Assembly (NCBI GenBank): GCA_012729785.1
Contig: JAAYCL010000031.1
Coordinates: forward strand, 1 to 64,000
Length of the DNA stretch: 64,000 nt
Source: Chlamydiota bacterium
Lineage (GTDB): Bacteria; Auribacterota; Tritonobacteria; UBA1439
Reading direction: 5' to 3'
This document shows, piece by piece, positions 8,492-17,002 of this stretch. The notes under the pieces were generated by a model, which had not been told where the DNA came from, did no database searches, and was given only the letters and a program-made list of their open reading frames with translations. Position 1 is the first letter of the stretch, and each line of letters starts with the position of its first letter. Made by a program: the position numbers and the translations under genes.

Positions 8492-8926
8492 TCACCTTCC
8501 CCGCCGCGCGGCGGCCTTCTCGTGCTCCGTGGCGAGGATGATGCGGCTGATCCCCGCCTGGAGGGCGGTGTCGATGACCTGGACGATCGCGTCGTAGCGG
8601 ACGTCCCGGTCTCCGTTGATGACGATGGAGGAGTCGCCCGCCGAGGCGGAGACCTCGGCGAGGCGCGCGCCGAGCGCGGCGCCGTCGTCGGGGAACCGGT
8701 AGCGCCGCTCCTCGAACGCCACCTCCCCCGCGGCGTTGACGGTGACGGTCACCGTGCGCGGGGGTTTCTGCGCGGTGACGGTCTTGGGGAGGCGGACCTG
8801 GATGCTCGACTGGTAGATGACCGGCGCGGCGACCATGAAGATGAGCAGGACCCCGAGGGCCACGTCCGTGAGCGGCGTGATGTTGATATCCGCGATCAGC
8901 TTCGCCCCCCGCGCGCGCCGCCTCAT
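8492..8926 (-). CDS. exbD: ExbD/TolR family biopolymer transport protein
   Basis: The product is 144 residues with ExbD/TolR organisation: a short basic N-terminus, the membrane helix motif ADINITPLTDVALGVLLIFMV containing the conserved proton-pathway Asp (LTDV), and a periplasmic domain ending in the VIDTALQAGISRIILAT strand-helix. It starts inside the stop of the exbB-like gene (ATGA overlap at 8923..8926), so the two are translationally coupled. No TonB-like gene is adjacent, unlike the second set at 17.0-19.0 kb. The driven partner must be encoded elsewhere, or the pair may serve the metallophosphoesterase/permease operon it belongs to. Confidence 0.92.
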   Translation of the reverse strand: MRRRARGAKLIADINITPLTDVALGVLLIFMVAAPVIYQSSIQVRLPKTVTAQKPPRTVTVTVNAAGEVAFEERRYRFPDDGAALGARLAEVSASAGDSSIVINGDRDVRYDAIVQVIDTALQAGISRIILATEHEKAAARRGR

Positions 8927-9543
8927 CGTTCCTCCGCCTCCATCGCCTCCCGGACCTCGGAGGCGCAGAGCTCCATGTCGGAGACGAACAGGTCGATCCT
9001 CCGGACGAAGTAGTTGTACGCCACCACCGCCGGCACCGCCACCACCAGCCCCGCCGCGGTGGTCAGCAGCGCCTGGGCGACCCCGGCGGTCACCGCGTTC
9101 ATCGCCTCGCCGGAGCCCTGGGAGACGTCCCCGAACGCCTGTATGATGCCGAGCACCGTCCCGAGGAGCCCGAGGTACACCGCCACGCTCCCGATGGTGC
9201 CGACGATGCTGATGCGGCGTTCGAGCAGCATCGTCTGGAGCTCGATCTCGCGCTCCATCGCGACGGCGGCGCCCGCGCCGGGGCGCGAGAGCCCGGCGGC
9301 GGCCACCCGCGCGAACGGGGCGGAGACCTTGGCGCAGACGGCGAGGGCCTCGTCGCGGCCACCCTTCCGCAGCGCCTTGACGAGGGCGGCGACGAACGTC
9401 CTCCGCGTGACCGGGGAGTTGATCCAGTAGCAGATGGAGCGCTCCACGATCACCGCCAACGACAGGACGGAACAGCCGAGCAGCAGGTACATCGTCGGCC
9501 CGCCCGCCCGCACCAGCCCGAGTAGTCCGTGTCCCTGAAACAT
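8923..9543 (-). CDS. exbB: MotA/TolQ/ExbB family proton-channel protein
   Basis: The product is 206 residues. It has an N-terminal membrane helix (YLLLGCSVLSLAVIVERSI) and the conserved MotA/TolQ/ExbB block with two helices, VGTIGSVAVYLGLLGTVLGIIQAF and ALLTTAAGLVVAVPAVVAYNYF, that line the proton channel. ExbB pentamers surround an ExbD dimer and use proton motive force to drive periplasmic partners. A GGGAGG sits before the ATG at 9543. It lies 22 nt after the metallophosphoesterase gene and overlaps exbD by 4 nt, so it belongs to the operon beginning with the permease at 12334. Confidence 0.92.
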   Translation of the reverse strand: MFQGHGLLGLVRAGGPTMYLLLGCSVLSLAVIVERSICYWINSPVTRRTFVAALVKALRKGGRDEALAVCAKVSAPFARVAAAGLSRPGAGAAVAMEREIELQTMLLERRISIVGTIGSVAVYLGLLGTVLGIIQAFGDVSQGSGEAMNAVTAGVAQALLTTAAGLVVAVPAVVAYNYFVRRIDLFVSDMELCASEVREAMEAEER

Positions 9544-9565
9544 ACGCCGCGCCTCCCTTTCTCGG

Positions 9566-10336
9566 TCAGAAGTCGATGACGGTGATCTCCGGCCTGCAGA
9601 AGATCCGGACCGGCGCGTAGAAGGTCCCGATGCCCGGGTTGACGTAGAGGGGGCCCGCCGGGGTCCGGAAGAGGCCCTTGTCGTAGCGCCCCGTGCCCCA
9701 CGGGAGAAACGGGGCCCCCCAGAACGGGATGCGGAGCTGTCCGCCGTGCGTGTGCCCGGCGAGGATGAGGGAGAAGCGGTGCCCCTTCGCCAGGTCGGCG
9801 AAGGCCGGGTAGTGCGTGAGGAGGAGCCGCTTTTCGCGCCCGGCGGCGGGGATGAAGCCGGCGTCGTGCCCCGCCGCGCCGACGATCGAGAGCGCCCCGT
9901 CCAACCCCTTCACCTCCCGGTCCACGAGCCACGCCCCGCCCGTGGACTCGAACGCCTCCGCGACCGGGGCGAACGACGCGGCGCACCAGTAGTCGTGGTT
10001 CCCGGGGACGCCGTAGAGGGGGACGCGGACGCCCCGCAGGATCTCGAGCGCCTCCGCGAGGTACCGCTCCTCCTCGACGATGTCCCCCGTGAAGCAGGCG
10101 AGGTCGGGCGCGCACGCGTTGAGCATCCGCACGACGCCCTCGAGCAGCGCCCGGTCGCCGCGGTAGTGCAGATCGGTGAAGTGGGCGAGGCGGCACGTCG
10201 GTTTCTTCCCCGGGATCCTGAGGCGCCGCACGGCGACCCACTCGGGTTCGATGAAAAGCGCGTCCACGATGCAGACGGACGGCAGCGCCAGAAGGGCGAG
10301 GCGGAATGCCCGTTTCGCGCCGATGCCGCCGAGCAT
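9566..10336 (-). CDS. Metallophosphoesterase (calcineurin-like), membrane-associated
   Basis: The product is 256 residues. An N-terminal hydrophobic stretch (about residues 10-26) is followed by the complete metallophosphoesterase motif series: FTDLHY (Asp55, His57), FTGDIV (Gly84-Asp85), GNHDYW (Asn113-His114), LTHYP and AGHTHGGQ. This arrangement, with an N-terminal anchor, resembles the YaeI/YkuE group acting on UDP-sugar or phospholipid phosphoesters; that substrate class is an inference. It lies 15 nt after the permease gene and 22 nt before exbB, so it is the second gene of a four-gene operon. Confidence 0.9.
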   Translation of the reverse strand: MLGGIGAKRAFRLALLALPSVCIVDALFIEPEWVAVRRLRIPGKKPTCRLAHFTDLHYRGDRALLEGVVRMLNACAPDLACFTGDIVEEERYLAEALEILRGVRVPLYGVPGNHDYWCAASFAPVAEAFESTGGAWLVDREVKGLDGALSIVGAAGHDAGFIPAAGREKRLLLTHYPAFADLAKGHRFSLILAGHTHGGQLRIPFWGAPFLPWGTGRYDKGLFRTPAGPLYVNPGIGTFYAPVRIFCRPEITVIDF

Positions 10337-10351
10337 GACGGTGCCCCTCTC

Positions 10352-12334
10352 TCAGACCCGTATGGGGACCACGAAGAACGGGATCCCGAGGTGGTGGAAG
10401 TTCTTCTGCACGGAGAAGATGACGTGGTTGTGGAGCCACCGCGACACGAACGAGTCCTGCGGGAAGACGAGCCGGCCGCCGAAGAAGACGGACTGCGGGT
10501 ACCGCGCATGGATCATCGTCGCGGCGCGCGTGACCTCGTCCACGACGTCGGTGCCGAGGCACGGGAAGCCGTCGGCCCAGTAGCCGCGGGCCTTGACATA
10601 GGCGACGTAGCGATCGAGGTCCTCGCGCACCTTCGCCTGAAGGCGCTGGATGTCCTCCGGCCCCTTGAAGATCCCCGTGTCCACCATCCCGACCTGCACG
10701 AAGATGAAGTTCCTGAACGAGTCGCCGAACAGCCGGAACACGTTGAACAGGGTGTGGAGGCCCATCCCGCTGAATCCGTTGACGAGGAGCACCGCCGTCC
10801 TCGCCTGCGGGTCCGTCGGGCGGCTGACGGGGGCCCGCCCCGGGACGACCTCGACGCTCTCGCACTCCGCCGCCGCGACGAGGGAGTCGAGGCTGCGGAG
10901 CAGGCGCGCCGTGCTCCGGTAGTGCCGCTTGATGAAACAGACCGCGATGACCAGCGTCCCGGTGACGAGGATCGTGATCCAGCCGCCCTCGTTGAACTTG
11001 ACCACGGTGACCGAGACGAGGATGGCGAGGCAGAGCAGGAGCCCGGTGCCGTTGACGAGGAGCTTGCGCATCCGGCCCCGCTCGCTTCGCGCACGCCACC
11101 AGTGCCTCACCATGCCGAGCTGCGAGAGGACGAAGGTGATGAAGACGTTGATGCTGTACAGGACGACGAGGAACCGCACGGAGCCGCGGGTGAGCAGCAT
11201 CAGGAGGAGCCCCGCGCCCCCCATCAGCAAGATGCCGTTCTGCGTCACGAACCGGTCGCTGAGCATCGCGAAGCGCATCGGCACCCAGCGGTCGAGCGCC
11301 ATACTGGCGAGGACGCGCGGCCCGTCGAGGAAGCCGGTCTGGGCCGCCACGAAGAGGATGGCCGCCTCGGCGACGAGCGTCAGGAGGACGAAGGCGTAGC
11401 CCGCCCGCCCCCAGCCGGCGGTGATCTGCTCGAAGAGGATCGCGTTCAGCGTCTTGCCCGGCTGCTCGCCGACCCCGCAGAGCAGGTAGGCGGTCATCAA
11501 ACCGAGGACCATGAAGGCGAGCGAGACGGCCATGTAGCGCATCGTGCGCTTCCCGGTCTGGACCTTCGGCTCGCGCAGGATGGGGAGGCCGTTCGAGACG
11601 GCCTCGATGCCGGTGTAGGTCCCCGCGCCCATGCTGTAGGCGCGGAGCATCAGGAGGAGCATCCCCGCGAGGCCGAACTCGCCGATGGCGCCGCCGACCT
11701 CCGCCCCGGTCCGCTGTGCGAACGCGGGAAGCGCGGCGACGTTCGCCGCGACGGCCCAGAGGATGGCGAGGGCGTGCGTGGCGATGAAGACGAGGAAGAC
11801 GGGGACGAGGGGCAGGATCGCCTCCTTCGCTCCGCGCAGGTTGAGGAGCGTCAGGACGACGACGCCGGCTGTGGCGAAGAGGATCCGCGCGGGGTACCAG
11901 GAGGGGGGGAGGAAGCTGAAGACGGCGTCGGCGCCGCACGCGACGGAGAGGGTGATGGTGAGGACGTAGTCCACGAGGAGCGCGCATCCGGCGACCATCC
12001 CGGCCGCCGGCGAAAGGAGCCGGCTCGCGACGAAGTAGCCGCCGCCCCCCGTCGGGAAGAGCTCGATGATCTGGGAGTAGGAGGCGCTGATGACGAGGAC
12101 GGTCGCGGCGGAGGCGAGGGCGACGAAGACGGCGAGGTACGGGCGGCCGCCGAGCGCGAGGAACGCCTCCTGCGGCCCGTAGCAGGAGGAGGAGAGGCCG
12201 TCGGCCCCGAGACCCACCCAGGCGAAGAAGGCGACGAGGGAGACCCGGTGGAAGATGGCCCGGTCGCGGGGGCTGTAGGCCGCGCCCACGAGGATGCGCC
12301 TGAACCGCTTGAGCAGGGATTGGCCGGGTTCCAA
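10352..12334 (-). CDS. APC-superfamily amino-acid permease
   Basis: The product is about 660 residues. There are about twelve membrane segments followed by a soluble C-terminal domain of about 190 residues. The first helix region has GLGADGLSSSCYGPQEA, typical of APC-type permeases with long cytoplasmic tails, and helix 6 to 8 features such as YTGIEAVSNG are visible. Substrate is probably an amino acid or another organic cation; it cannot be fixed from sequence. The start is inferred as TTG at 12334, preceded by AAAGG, because the first helix follows at about residue 30 and no ATG lies between the promoter and that helix. It opens the operon permease - metallophosphoesterase - exbB - exbD under the promoter at 12370..12399. 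Confidence 0.85.
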   Translation of the reverse strand: MEPGQSLLKRFRRILVGAAYSPRDRAIFHRVSLVAFFAWVGLGADGLSSSCYGPQEAFLALGGRPYLAVFVALASAATVLVISASYSQIIELFPTGGGGYFVASRLLSPAAGMVAGCALLVDYVLTITLSVACGADAVFSFLPPSWYPARILFATAGVVVLTLLNLRGAKEAILPLVPVFLVFIATHALAILWAVAANVAALPAFAQRTGAEVGGAIGEFGLAGMLLLMLRAYSMGAGTYTGIEAVSNGLPILREPKVQTGKRTMRYMAVSLAFMVLGLMTAYLLCGVGEQPGKTLNAILFEQITAGWGRAGYAFVLLTLVAEAAILFVAAQTGFLDGPRVLASMALDRWVPMRFAMLSDRFVTQNGILLMGGAGLLLMLLTRGSVRFLVVLYSINVFITFVLSQLGMVRHWWRARSERGRMRKLLVNGTGLLLCLAILVSVTVVKFNEGGWITILVTGTLVIAVCFIKRHYRSTARLLRSLDSLVAAAECESVEVVPGRAPVSRPTDPQARTAVLLVNGFSGMGLHTLFNVFRLFGDSFRNFIFVQVGMVDTGIFKGPEDIQRLQAKVREDLDRYVAYVKARGYWADGFPCLGTDVVDEVTRAATMIHARYPQSVFFGGRLVFPQDSFVSRWLHNHVIFSVQKNFHHLGIPFFVVPIRV

Positions 12335-12369
12335 ATGCGCGGTGCCTTTCGGGGTGCGAATGTAGGGAC

Positions 12370-12399
12370 ATTCTAGCAGTCGCGGGCGAGGGGTGTCAA
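12370..12399 (-). promoter_or_regulatory. Sigma-70-type promoter of the permease-exbD operon
   Basis: On the minus strand a perfect TTGACA (12399..12394) is followed after 18 nt by TAGAAT (12375..12370). The predicted transcript begins near 12363, about 30 nt before the TTG start at 12334. Confidence 0.7.
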
Positions 12400-12638
12400 G
12401 AAGGGGGGCGCGGACGGGGGGCGACGGCGTTCCCGCATAAAGGCAGGGGCGGGGATGACGGCGCTTCTCCTTCATGCCCGCGGACGCGGGAATCCGGGCC
12501 CATGCGCCGTGAAGCCGGACCCCTGCGTTCGCCTCGATGACGAGACGGAACGGAGGGTCCCCTCGAAATCGCAGGGTCCCCATGGGACAGGGAGGGTTCC
12601 GCCGCCGGCCCCGTGCGCCCGCGCCCGTTTTAAAGGGC
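12400..12638. other. Spacer between divergent transport genes
   Basis: No gene is supported in this 239-nt stretch between the two divergent promoters. It contains one compact perfect hairpin, CCCGCG (12477..12482) with CGCGGG (12485..12490), which may be a small REP-like element. Reading frames crossing it have no start or family signature. Confidence 0.4.
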
Positions 12639-12667
12639 TTGCCTCGCGAGGGGCGTGCCGCTATCAT
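12639..12667 (+). promoter_or_regulatory. Promoter of the nucleoside transporter gene
   Basis: TTGCCT (12639..12644), a 17-nt spacer and TATCAT (12662..12667) precede the ATG at 12707 by about 40 nt. Confidence 0.55.
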
Positions 12668-12706
12668 CTTCACGTCGACTCGCTTCCGGACGAAAGGAGA
12701 GGGGGA

Positions 12707-14068
12707 ATGGAGAAACTGATCAGTCTGACGGGGATGTTAGTCATCCTCGGCATCGCCTACCTGATGTCGAACAACCGCAGCAAGATCAGCCTCCGGGTGG
12801 TCGTCTGGGGGACGCTGCTCCAGCTCTTCTTCGCCGTCCTCGTCCTCCCGAACAGCCCGTTCAACACGGGCGTGAAGGCCGCGCTCGGCTGGCAGATGGG
12901 CCCCGGCGAGTGGTTCTTCAGCGTGATGAACGACGCCATCGTCAAGCTGCTGAGCTTCACCATCGACGGCGCGCGGTTCGTCTTCGGGAACCTCGTGAAC
13001 AACAACGTCCCGCTCGGCATGGGCGAGCCCGGCAACGCCCCCCCGGGGCCGCTCCCCGGCGCCGTCGCCAGCATCGGCGCCTACTTCGCCTTCTCGGTCC
13101 TCCCGACGATCATCTTCTTCTCCGCGCTGATGACGGTCCTCTACCACCTCGGCGTGATGCAGAAGGTCGTGGCCTTCGTCGCGTGGATAATGAAGCGCTG
13201 TTTGCGGACGAGCGGCGCCGAGACCCTCTCGGCCTCCGCCAACATCTTCCTCGGCCAGACGGAGGCGCCGCTCGTGGTCAAGCCGTTCGTCGAGGAGATG
13301 ACGCACTCCGAGCTGATGTGCATCATGGTCGGCGGCTTCGCGACCGTGGCGGGCGGCGTGATGGCGGCCTACGTCGGGATGCTCAAGGACTACTTCCCGG
13401 ACATCGCCGGGCACCTGATGAGCGCGAGCATCATGTCGGCGCCCGCGGCGATGGTGATGGCCAAGATCATCTACCCGGAGACCAAGGAGCCCAAGACCAA
13501 GGGGGGCGCGAAGCTCTCCGTCCCCGAGACGAACGCCAATATCATCGACGCCGCGGCGAACGGCGCGGCGACCGGCCTCCAGCTCGCGCTCAACGTCGGC
13601 GCGATGCTCATCGCCTTCATCGCCCTCATCAGTCTGGCCAACTTCGGCGTCGAGAAGGTCGGCTCCCTCGTCAACCTCGTCCTGGGGACCTCGCTGAAGA
13701 TCGACCTCCAGACGATCTTCGGCATCGTCAACGCCCCGCTCTGCTGGATCATGGGGGTCCCCTGGGTGGACTGCGTGACCATCGGGACGCTGCTCGGGGA
13801 GCGGCTCGCGATCAACGAGTTCGTGGCGTACCTCCACCTCGCCGACCTCGCGGCGAAGGGGATCCACCTCCAGTACCGGAGCTACGTCATCGTGACGTAC
13901 GCCCTCTGCGGCTTCGCGAACTTCAGTTCCATCGCCATCCAGATCGGCGGCATCGGCGCGCTTGCGCCCGCGCGCAGGCACGACCTCGCGCGGCTCGGGC
14001 TGAAGGCGATGTTCGGCGGGCTGCTGGCGTCCTATATGACCGGCACCGTGGCGGGCCTCTTCGTCTGA
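12707..14068 (+). CDS. Concentrative nucleoside transporter (NupC/CNT family)
   Basis: The product is about 453 residues. The ATG at 12707 follows AAGGAGAGGGGGA and opens directly into a hydrophobic helix (LISLTGMLVILGIAYLM). CNT-family landmarks include the nucleoside-recognition GATE core, ASANIFLGQTEAPLVVKPF (the GQTEAP motif that binds nucleoside), GGFATVAGGVMAAYVGML, and the C-terminal segment YALCGFANFSSIAIQIGGIGALAP. It imports nucleosides with a proton or sodium ion. A phosphopentomutase-like gene at 31.4 kb would fit use of the imported pentose, though it is not linked. The gene is convergent with 14097..15464, 28 nt away. Confidence 0.93.
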   Translation: MEKLISLTGMLVILGIAYLMSNNRSKISLRVVVWGTLLQLFFAVLVLPNSPFNTGVKAALGWQMGPGEWFFSVMNDAIVKLLSFTIDGARFVFGNLVNNNVPLGMGEPGNAPPGPLPGAVASIGAYFAFSVLPTIIFFSALMTVLYHLGVMQKVVAFVAWIMKRCLRTSGAETLSASANIFLGQTEAPLVVKPFVEEMTHSELMCIMVGGFATVAGGVMAAYVGMLKDYFPDIAGHLMSASIMSAPAAMVMAKIIYPETKEPKTKGGAKLSVPETNANIIDAAANGAATGLQLALNVGAMLIAFIALISLANFGVEKVGSLVNLVLGTSLKIDLQTIFGIVNAPLCWIMGVPWVDCVTIGTLLGERLAINEFVAYLHLADLAAKGIHLQYRSYVIVTYALCGFANFSSIAIQIGGIGALAPARRHDLARLGLKAMFGGLLASYMTGTVAGLFV

Positions 14069-14096
14069 CAAAGGCGGCCCGGACAGATCGCGCGGC

Positions 14097-15464
14097 TCAG
14101 TTCGGCGCGACCCCGGCGGCGAGGAGCCGCCGCGCGACGTCGGCGAGCATCCCGGGCTGCCCCCGCGCCATCTTCCCCATATCGATCGCCTCGGAGTGGC
14201 TCACCCGGTTCGTCGCGTACTGGCAGAGGAAGAGGCCGTTCCACAAAACGAGCGCGGCGGTGAGCGCCGCGGCGAGCCAGCCGAGGCGCCGGACGCAGAG
14301 CCAGTCGAACGCGGCCGCGAGGCCGAGCGCGAAGAGCGGCAGGCAGTTGTCGAAGCGCCGCGCCCCGAACCCCGTCCCCGCCCACCAGTCGTCCACGACC
14401 GAGTTCAGGTAGAGCTGGAGCAGGAAGGCGGCGAGCAGGGACCAGCCGAGGAGCCGCTCCCCGCGGACGAACAGCGGGAACCCCAGCGCGCCGAGGGCGA
14501 GGGCCGGCGTCCACGAGAAGAGGCCGTGCCGGGAGGAGAAGAGGACGCTCAGGATCGCGGGCCTCCCCCAGTGCAAAAACCCCCCGCCCTGCGGGATGGT
14601 GATCCAGGAACCGCACGAGACCTTCCACGCGTACGCCTGCGGAAAAAAGGCCAGCGCGGCGAAGAGGAGCGTCAGGGCGGCGCTCGCCGTTCCGCGCCCC
14701 TTGCCGCCGTCCCGCGCCCCGGAGGCGGCGCCCGCGAGCGGGACGAGGAGGAAGATGAGGTTCTGCGTCCTGACGAGGCCCGCCAGCCCCGCGGCGAGGC
14801 CGAGGGCGCACCAGCCGATCAGGCCGCCGCGCTCCCGGACCCGGAGCCAGAGGAGCAGGAAGAGGCAGACGGAGAAGAAGGAGAGGGCGTGCGACATCGT
14901 CGGGTAGAGGAACAGGTACGCCGGCAGGAACGAGGCGAGCCAGACGGCCAAAACGGCCAGGAGCGAGGGGAGGGGGGGGAAGAAGCGGGCGCAGATCGAG
15001 AAGAGGAGCAGCGCCCCCAAAAAGCAGTAGACGTGCGTGCCGAGGGCGACGGCAAGGGCGTACGGGTGCGAGTAGCCGTCGGCCTCGATCCCCGGCACGG
15101 CCGCCTGCAGCCCCCGCGCGGTAACGTGTCCGAGGGCGAAGAACGGCGTCCAGAGGAGGGCGGAGCCGACGGGGGTGTGGTTCCACGCGTAGCCGGTGGG
15201 GGTTTTCAGGATCTCGACCGACTCGCGGCTCCCGGGGTAGTTGAAGCAGCGCTCGAGCTCGTTCGCGGTGTCGAGGTCGCGGTCGAACCAGGCGGAGCGG
15301 AGCCACGCGTAGAGGCGCGCGCCGTCGCCGTGGACGATGGTGTCGCGGTGGACCATCCGCGCGGCCCTGCCGGAGGCGACGAGGCGGGCGGTGCCGACGT
15401 TGAAGGCGGCGAGCATCGCCGCGAAGACGGCGGCCAGCGCCAGCGCGGCCCTGCCGTTGGGCAT
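14097..15464 (-). CDS. Polytopic membrane protein, glycosyltransferase-39-like
   Basis: The product is about 455 residues with about ten hydrophobic segments (for example LLAVLAVWLASFLPAYLFLY). The first extracytoplasmic loop has acidic motifs near HRDTIVHGDGARLYAWLRSAWFDRD, then NHTPVGSALLWTPFF, as in lipid-linked sugar transferases of the GT39/ArnT type. This suggests transfer of a sugar from a polyprenyl carrier in the periplasm; acceptor and donor are unknown. It starts 20 nt after the stop of galT on the same strand, so the pair may be an operon linking sugar-nucleotide supply to glycan assembly. The family assignment rests on topology and loop motifs only. Confidence 0.75.
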   Translation of the reverse strand: MPNGRAALALAAVFAAMLAAFNVGTARLVASGRAARMVHRDTIVHGDGARLYAWLRSAWFDRDLDTANELERCFNYPGSRESVEILKTPTGYAWNHTPVGSALLWTPFFALGHVTARGLQAAVPGIEADGYSHPYALAVALGTHVYCFLGALLLFSICARFFPPLPSLLAVLAVWLASFLPAYLFLYPTMSHALSFFSVCLFLLLWLRVRERGGLIGWCALGLAAGLAGLVRTQNLIFLLVPLAGAASGARDGGKGRGTASAALTLLFAALAFFPQAYAWKVSCGSWITIPQGGGFLHWGRPAILSVLFSSRHGLFSWTPALALGALGFPLFVRGERLLGWSLLAAFLLQLYLNSVVDDWWAGTGFGARRFDNCLPLFALGLAAAFDWLCVRRLGWLAAALTAALVLWNGLFLCQYATNRVSHSEAIDMGKMARGQPGMLADVARRLLAAGVAPN

Positions 15465-15484
15465 CGAACGCCGCCTCTCCGTCC

Positions 15485-16483
15485 TCACCCGCCGACCCCC
15501 CGCAGGAACGCGGCGCACTCCTCGGGCGCTGCGGTGTTGATGAACATCCCCGTTCCGATCTCGAAGCCCGCCGCCTGCGTGACCCGCGGGATCACCTTGG
15601 CGTACCAGTGGAGGAACGGCGCCTCGCGGCACTCCCGGGGCGAGGAACGGATGACGTAGTTGTAGTCGGGATTGTCGAGCCCCGCCCACAGGCGCCGGAT
15701 CACGAGGCGGAGCAGGTCCGCGAAGTCGCGGGCCCCGGCGTCGTCGATGCCGCCGAACGAGGGTTGGTGCTCCCGCGGGAGTATCCAGGTCTCGAACGGC
15801 GTCGCGGCGGCGAACGGCACGAACGCGGAAAAGGATTCGTTCTCCGCGACGATCCGCTCGCCCGACCCGCGCTCCTCCTCCAGCATCCGGCAGAAGACGC
15901 AGGCGCGGCGCGCGCGCCAGTAGCCGAGCGGTTCCTCGATGCGGTGGACGAGGTGCGTCGGGACGATCGGGACGCCCGCGATCTGGGCGTGCGGGTGCGC
16001 GAGCGAGGTGCCGGCGCGCGGGCCGTGGTTCTTGAACGGGATGATGAGCTCCACCCGCGGATCCCGCTCCATCGCCCGATGGCGCTCGCGGTAGAGGAGC
16101 ACGACCTCGCGCATCTGCGCGGGCTCGAACAGCGGCTCGGGCAGGTTGTGCAGGGGGGTCTGGATCACGACCTCGTGGTACCCGGCGGCCCCCATCGCGC
16201 GCGTGTACTCTCCGCCGCGCGCTGCGAGGTTCTCCGAGGCGGAGAAGGCGCCGTAGGCGTTTTGAACCACGCGGACCCTCCACGCCGCGCCCTCTCCCGC
16301 CTGCGCCAGCGTCGGGGGCGTCATCGCCTCGTTCCCCGGGCAGAACGGGCAGGTCGACAGGCGCGCGGGCGGCGCGGGTCCCCCGGGGCCTTTCCCCCGC
16401 GAGAACTCCTCCGGCCTCTTCGCGCGCTCCGCGGCGAGCACGACCCACTCGCCAGTGGCGAGGTTGCGCCGCAATTCAGGCAT
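15485..16483 (-). CDS. galT: Galactose-1-phosphate uridylyltransferase
   Basis: The product is about 332 residues, the usual GalT length. It starts MPELRRNLATGEWVVLAAER and carries CPFCPG (zinc-site cysteines 45 and 48), KNHGPRAGTSLAHPHAQ with the catalytic HPH (His165 is the nucleophile by family knowledge), and a second half with CVFCRMLEEE. It exchanges UMP between UDP-glucose and galactose-1-phosphate (Leloir pathway). A start five codons upstream (16498) is possible, but the family usually begins at MPELR. It is 20 nt ahead of a membrane glycosyltransferase-like gene. Galactokinase is not in this window. Confidence 0.93.
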   Translation of the reverse strand: MPELRRNLATGEWVVLAAERAKRPEEFSRGKGPGGPAPPARLSTCPFCPGNEAMTPPTLAQAGEGAAWRVRVVQNAYGAFSASENLAARGGEYTRAMGAAGYHEVVIQTPLHNLPEPLFEPAQMREVVLLYRERHRAMERDPRVELIIPFKNHGPRAGTSLAHPHAQIAGVPIVPTHLVHRIEEPLGYWRARRACVFCRMLEEERGSGERIVAENESFSAFVPFAAATPFETWILPREHQPSFGGIDDAGARDFADLLRLVIRRLWAGLDNPDYNYVIRSSPRECREAPFLHWYAKVIPRVTQAAGFEIGTGMFINTAAPEECAAFLRGVGG

Positions 16484-16608
16484 GGGGCACCGAAGCATCG
16501 TCCAAGCGGTTCAATCCGTTCAAACCGCGAGATGGTCCCTGCGGGACGGCGATGCACACGTCCGCCGCTTGAACGGCGTGCACTGTTGGAACCGATGCGT
16601 CATGGGTA

Positions 16609-16917
16609 TCATTCCAGGTCGAACGGGCTCGGCGGCCTGCCGACGTCGCCGGACTCCTCGACCTCCTTCTTCTTCTCCTTGAAGGCGCGCTCGAGGCGCT
16701 CGAACTTGTGCCGCTCCTTCTCCTGCGCCTCGCGGAACATCCGCTCGCGCTCCGCCTCTCCCTCCTTGAACGCCTTCAGCCCCTCCGAGAGGGCGTCGCC
16801 GCCCTCCGGCATCTCCTTCGCCTCGAAGCGCCGGACGACCTTTCCGTTCTCCGTGTCTACCTCGAGCATCCCTTTGCAGAACGGGCAGTTGACGTACACC
16901 GTGCGCGCGCGGGCCAT
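16609..16917 (-). CDS. Small zinc-ribbon/coiled-coil protein of unknown function
   Basis: The product is 102 residues with a strong AGGAGG upstream. The N-terminus is MARARTVYVNCPFCKGMLEVDTENGKVV, one CPFC knuckle followed by a short beta segment; residues 45-92 are a highly charged helix (KEGEAERERMFREAQEKER) likely to be coiled coil. The protein is cytoplasmic, with no signal. A single Cys pair means that a metal site would need dimerisation. It lies between tonB (85 nt upstream) and galT. The 125 nt between it and galT contain a hairpin GCGGTT/AACCGC at about 16507..16529. Confidence 0.75.
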   Translation of the reverse strand: MARARTVYVNCPFCKGMLEVDTENGKVVRRFEAKEMPEGGDALSEGLKAFKEGEAERERMFREAQEKERHKFERLERAFKEKKKEVEESGDVGRPPSPFDLE

Positions 16918-17002
16918 ACCCTCGCCCTCCTGTCCCCGGGTCCTTCACACAAGGATAGCATAACGGTGGCGCGGCGGGTCGCCGGGGCGCGGGAGCCGCC
17001 TC

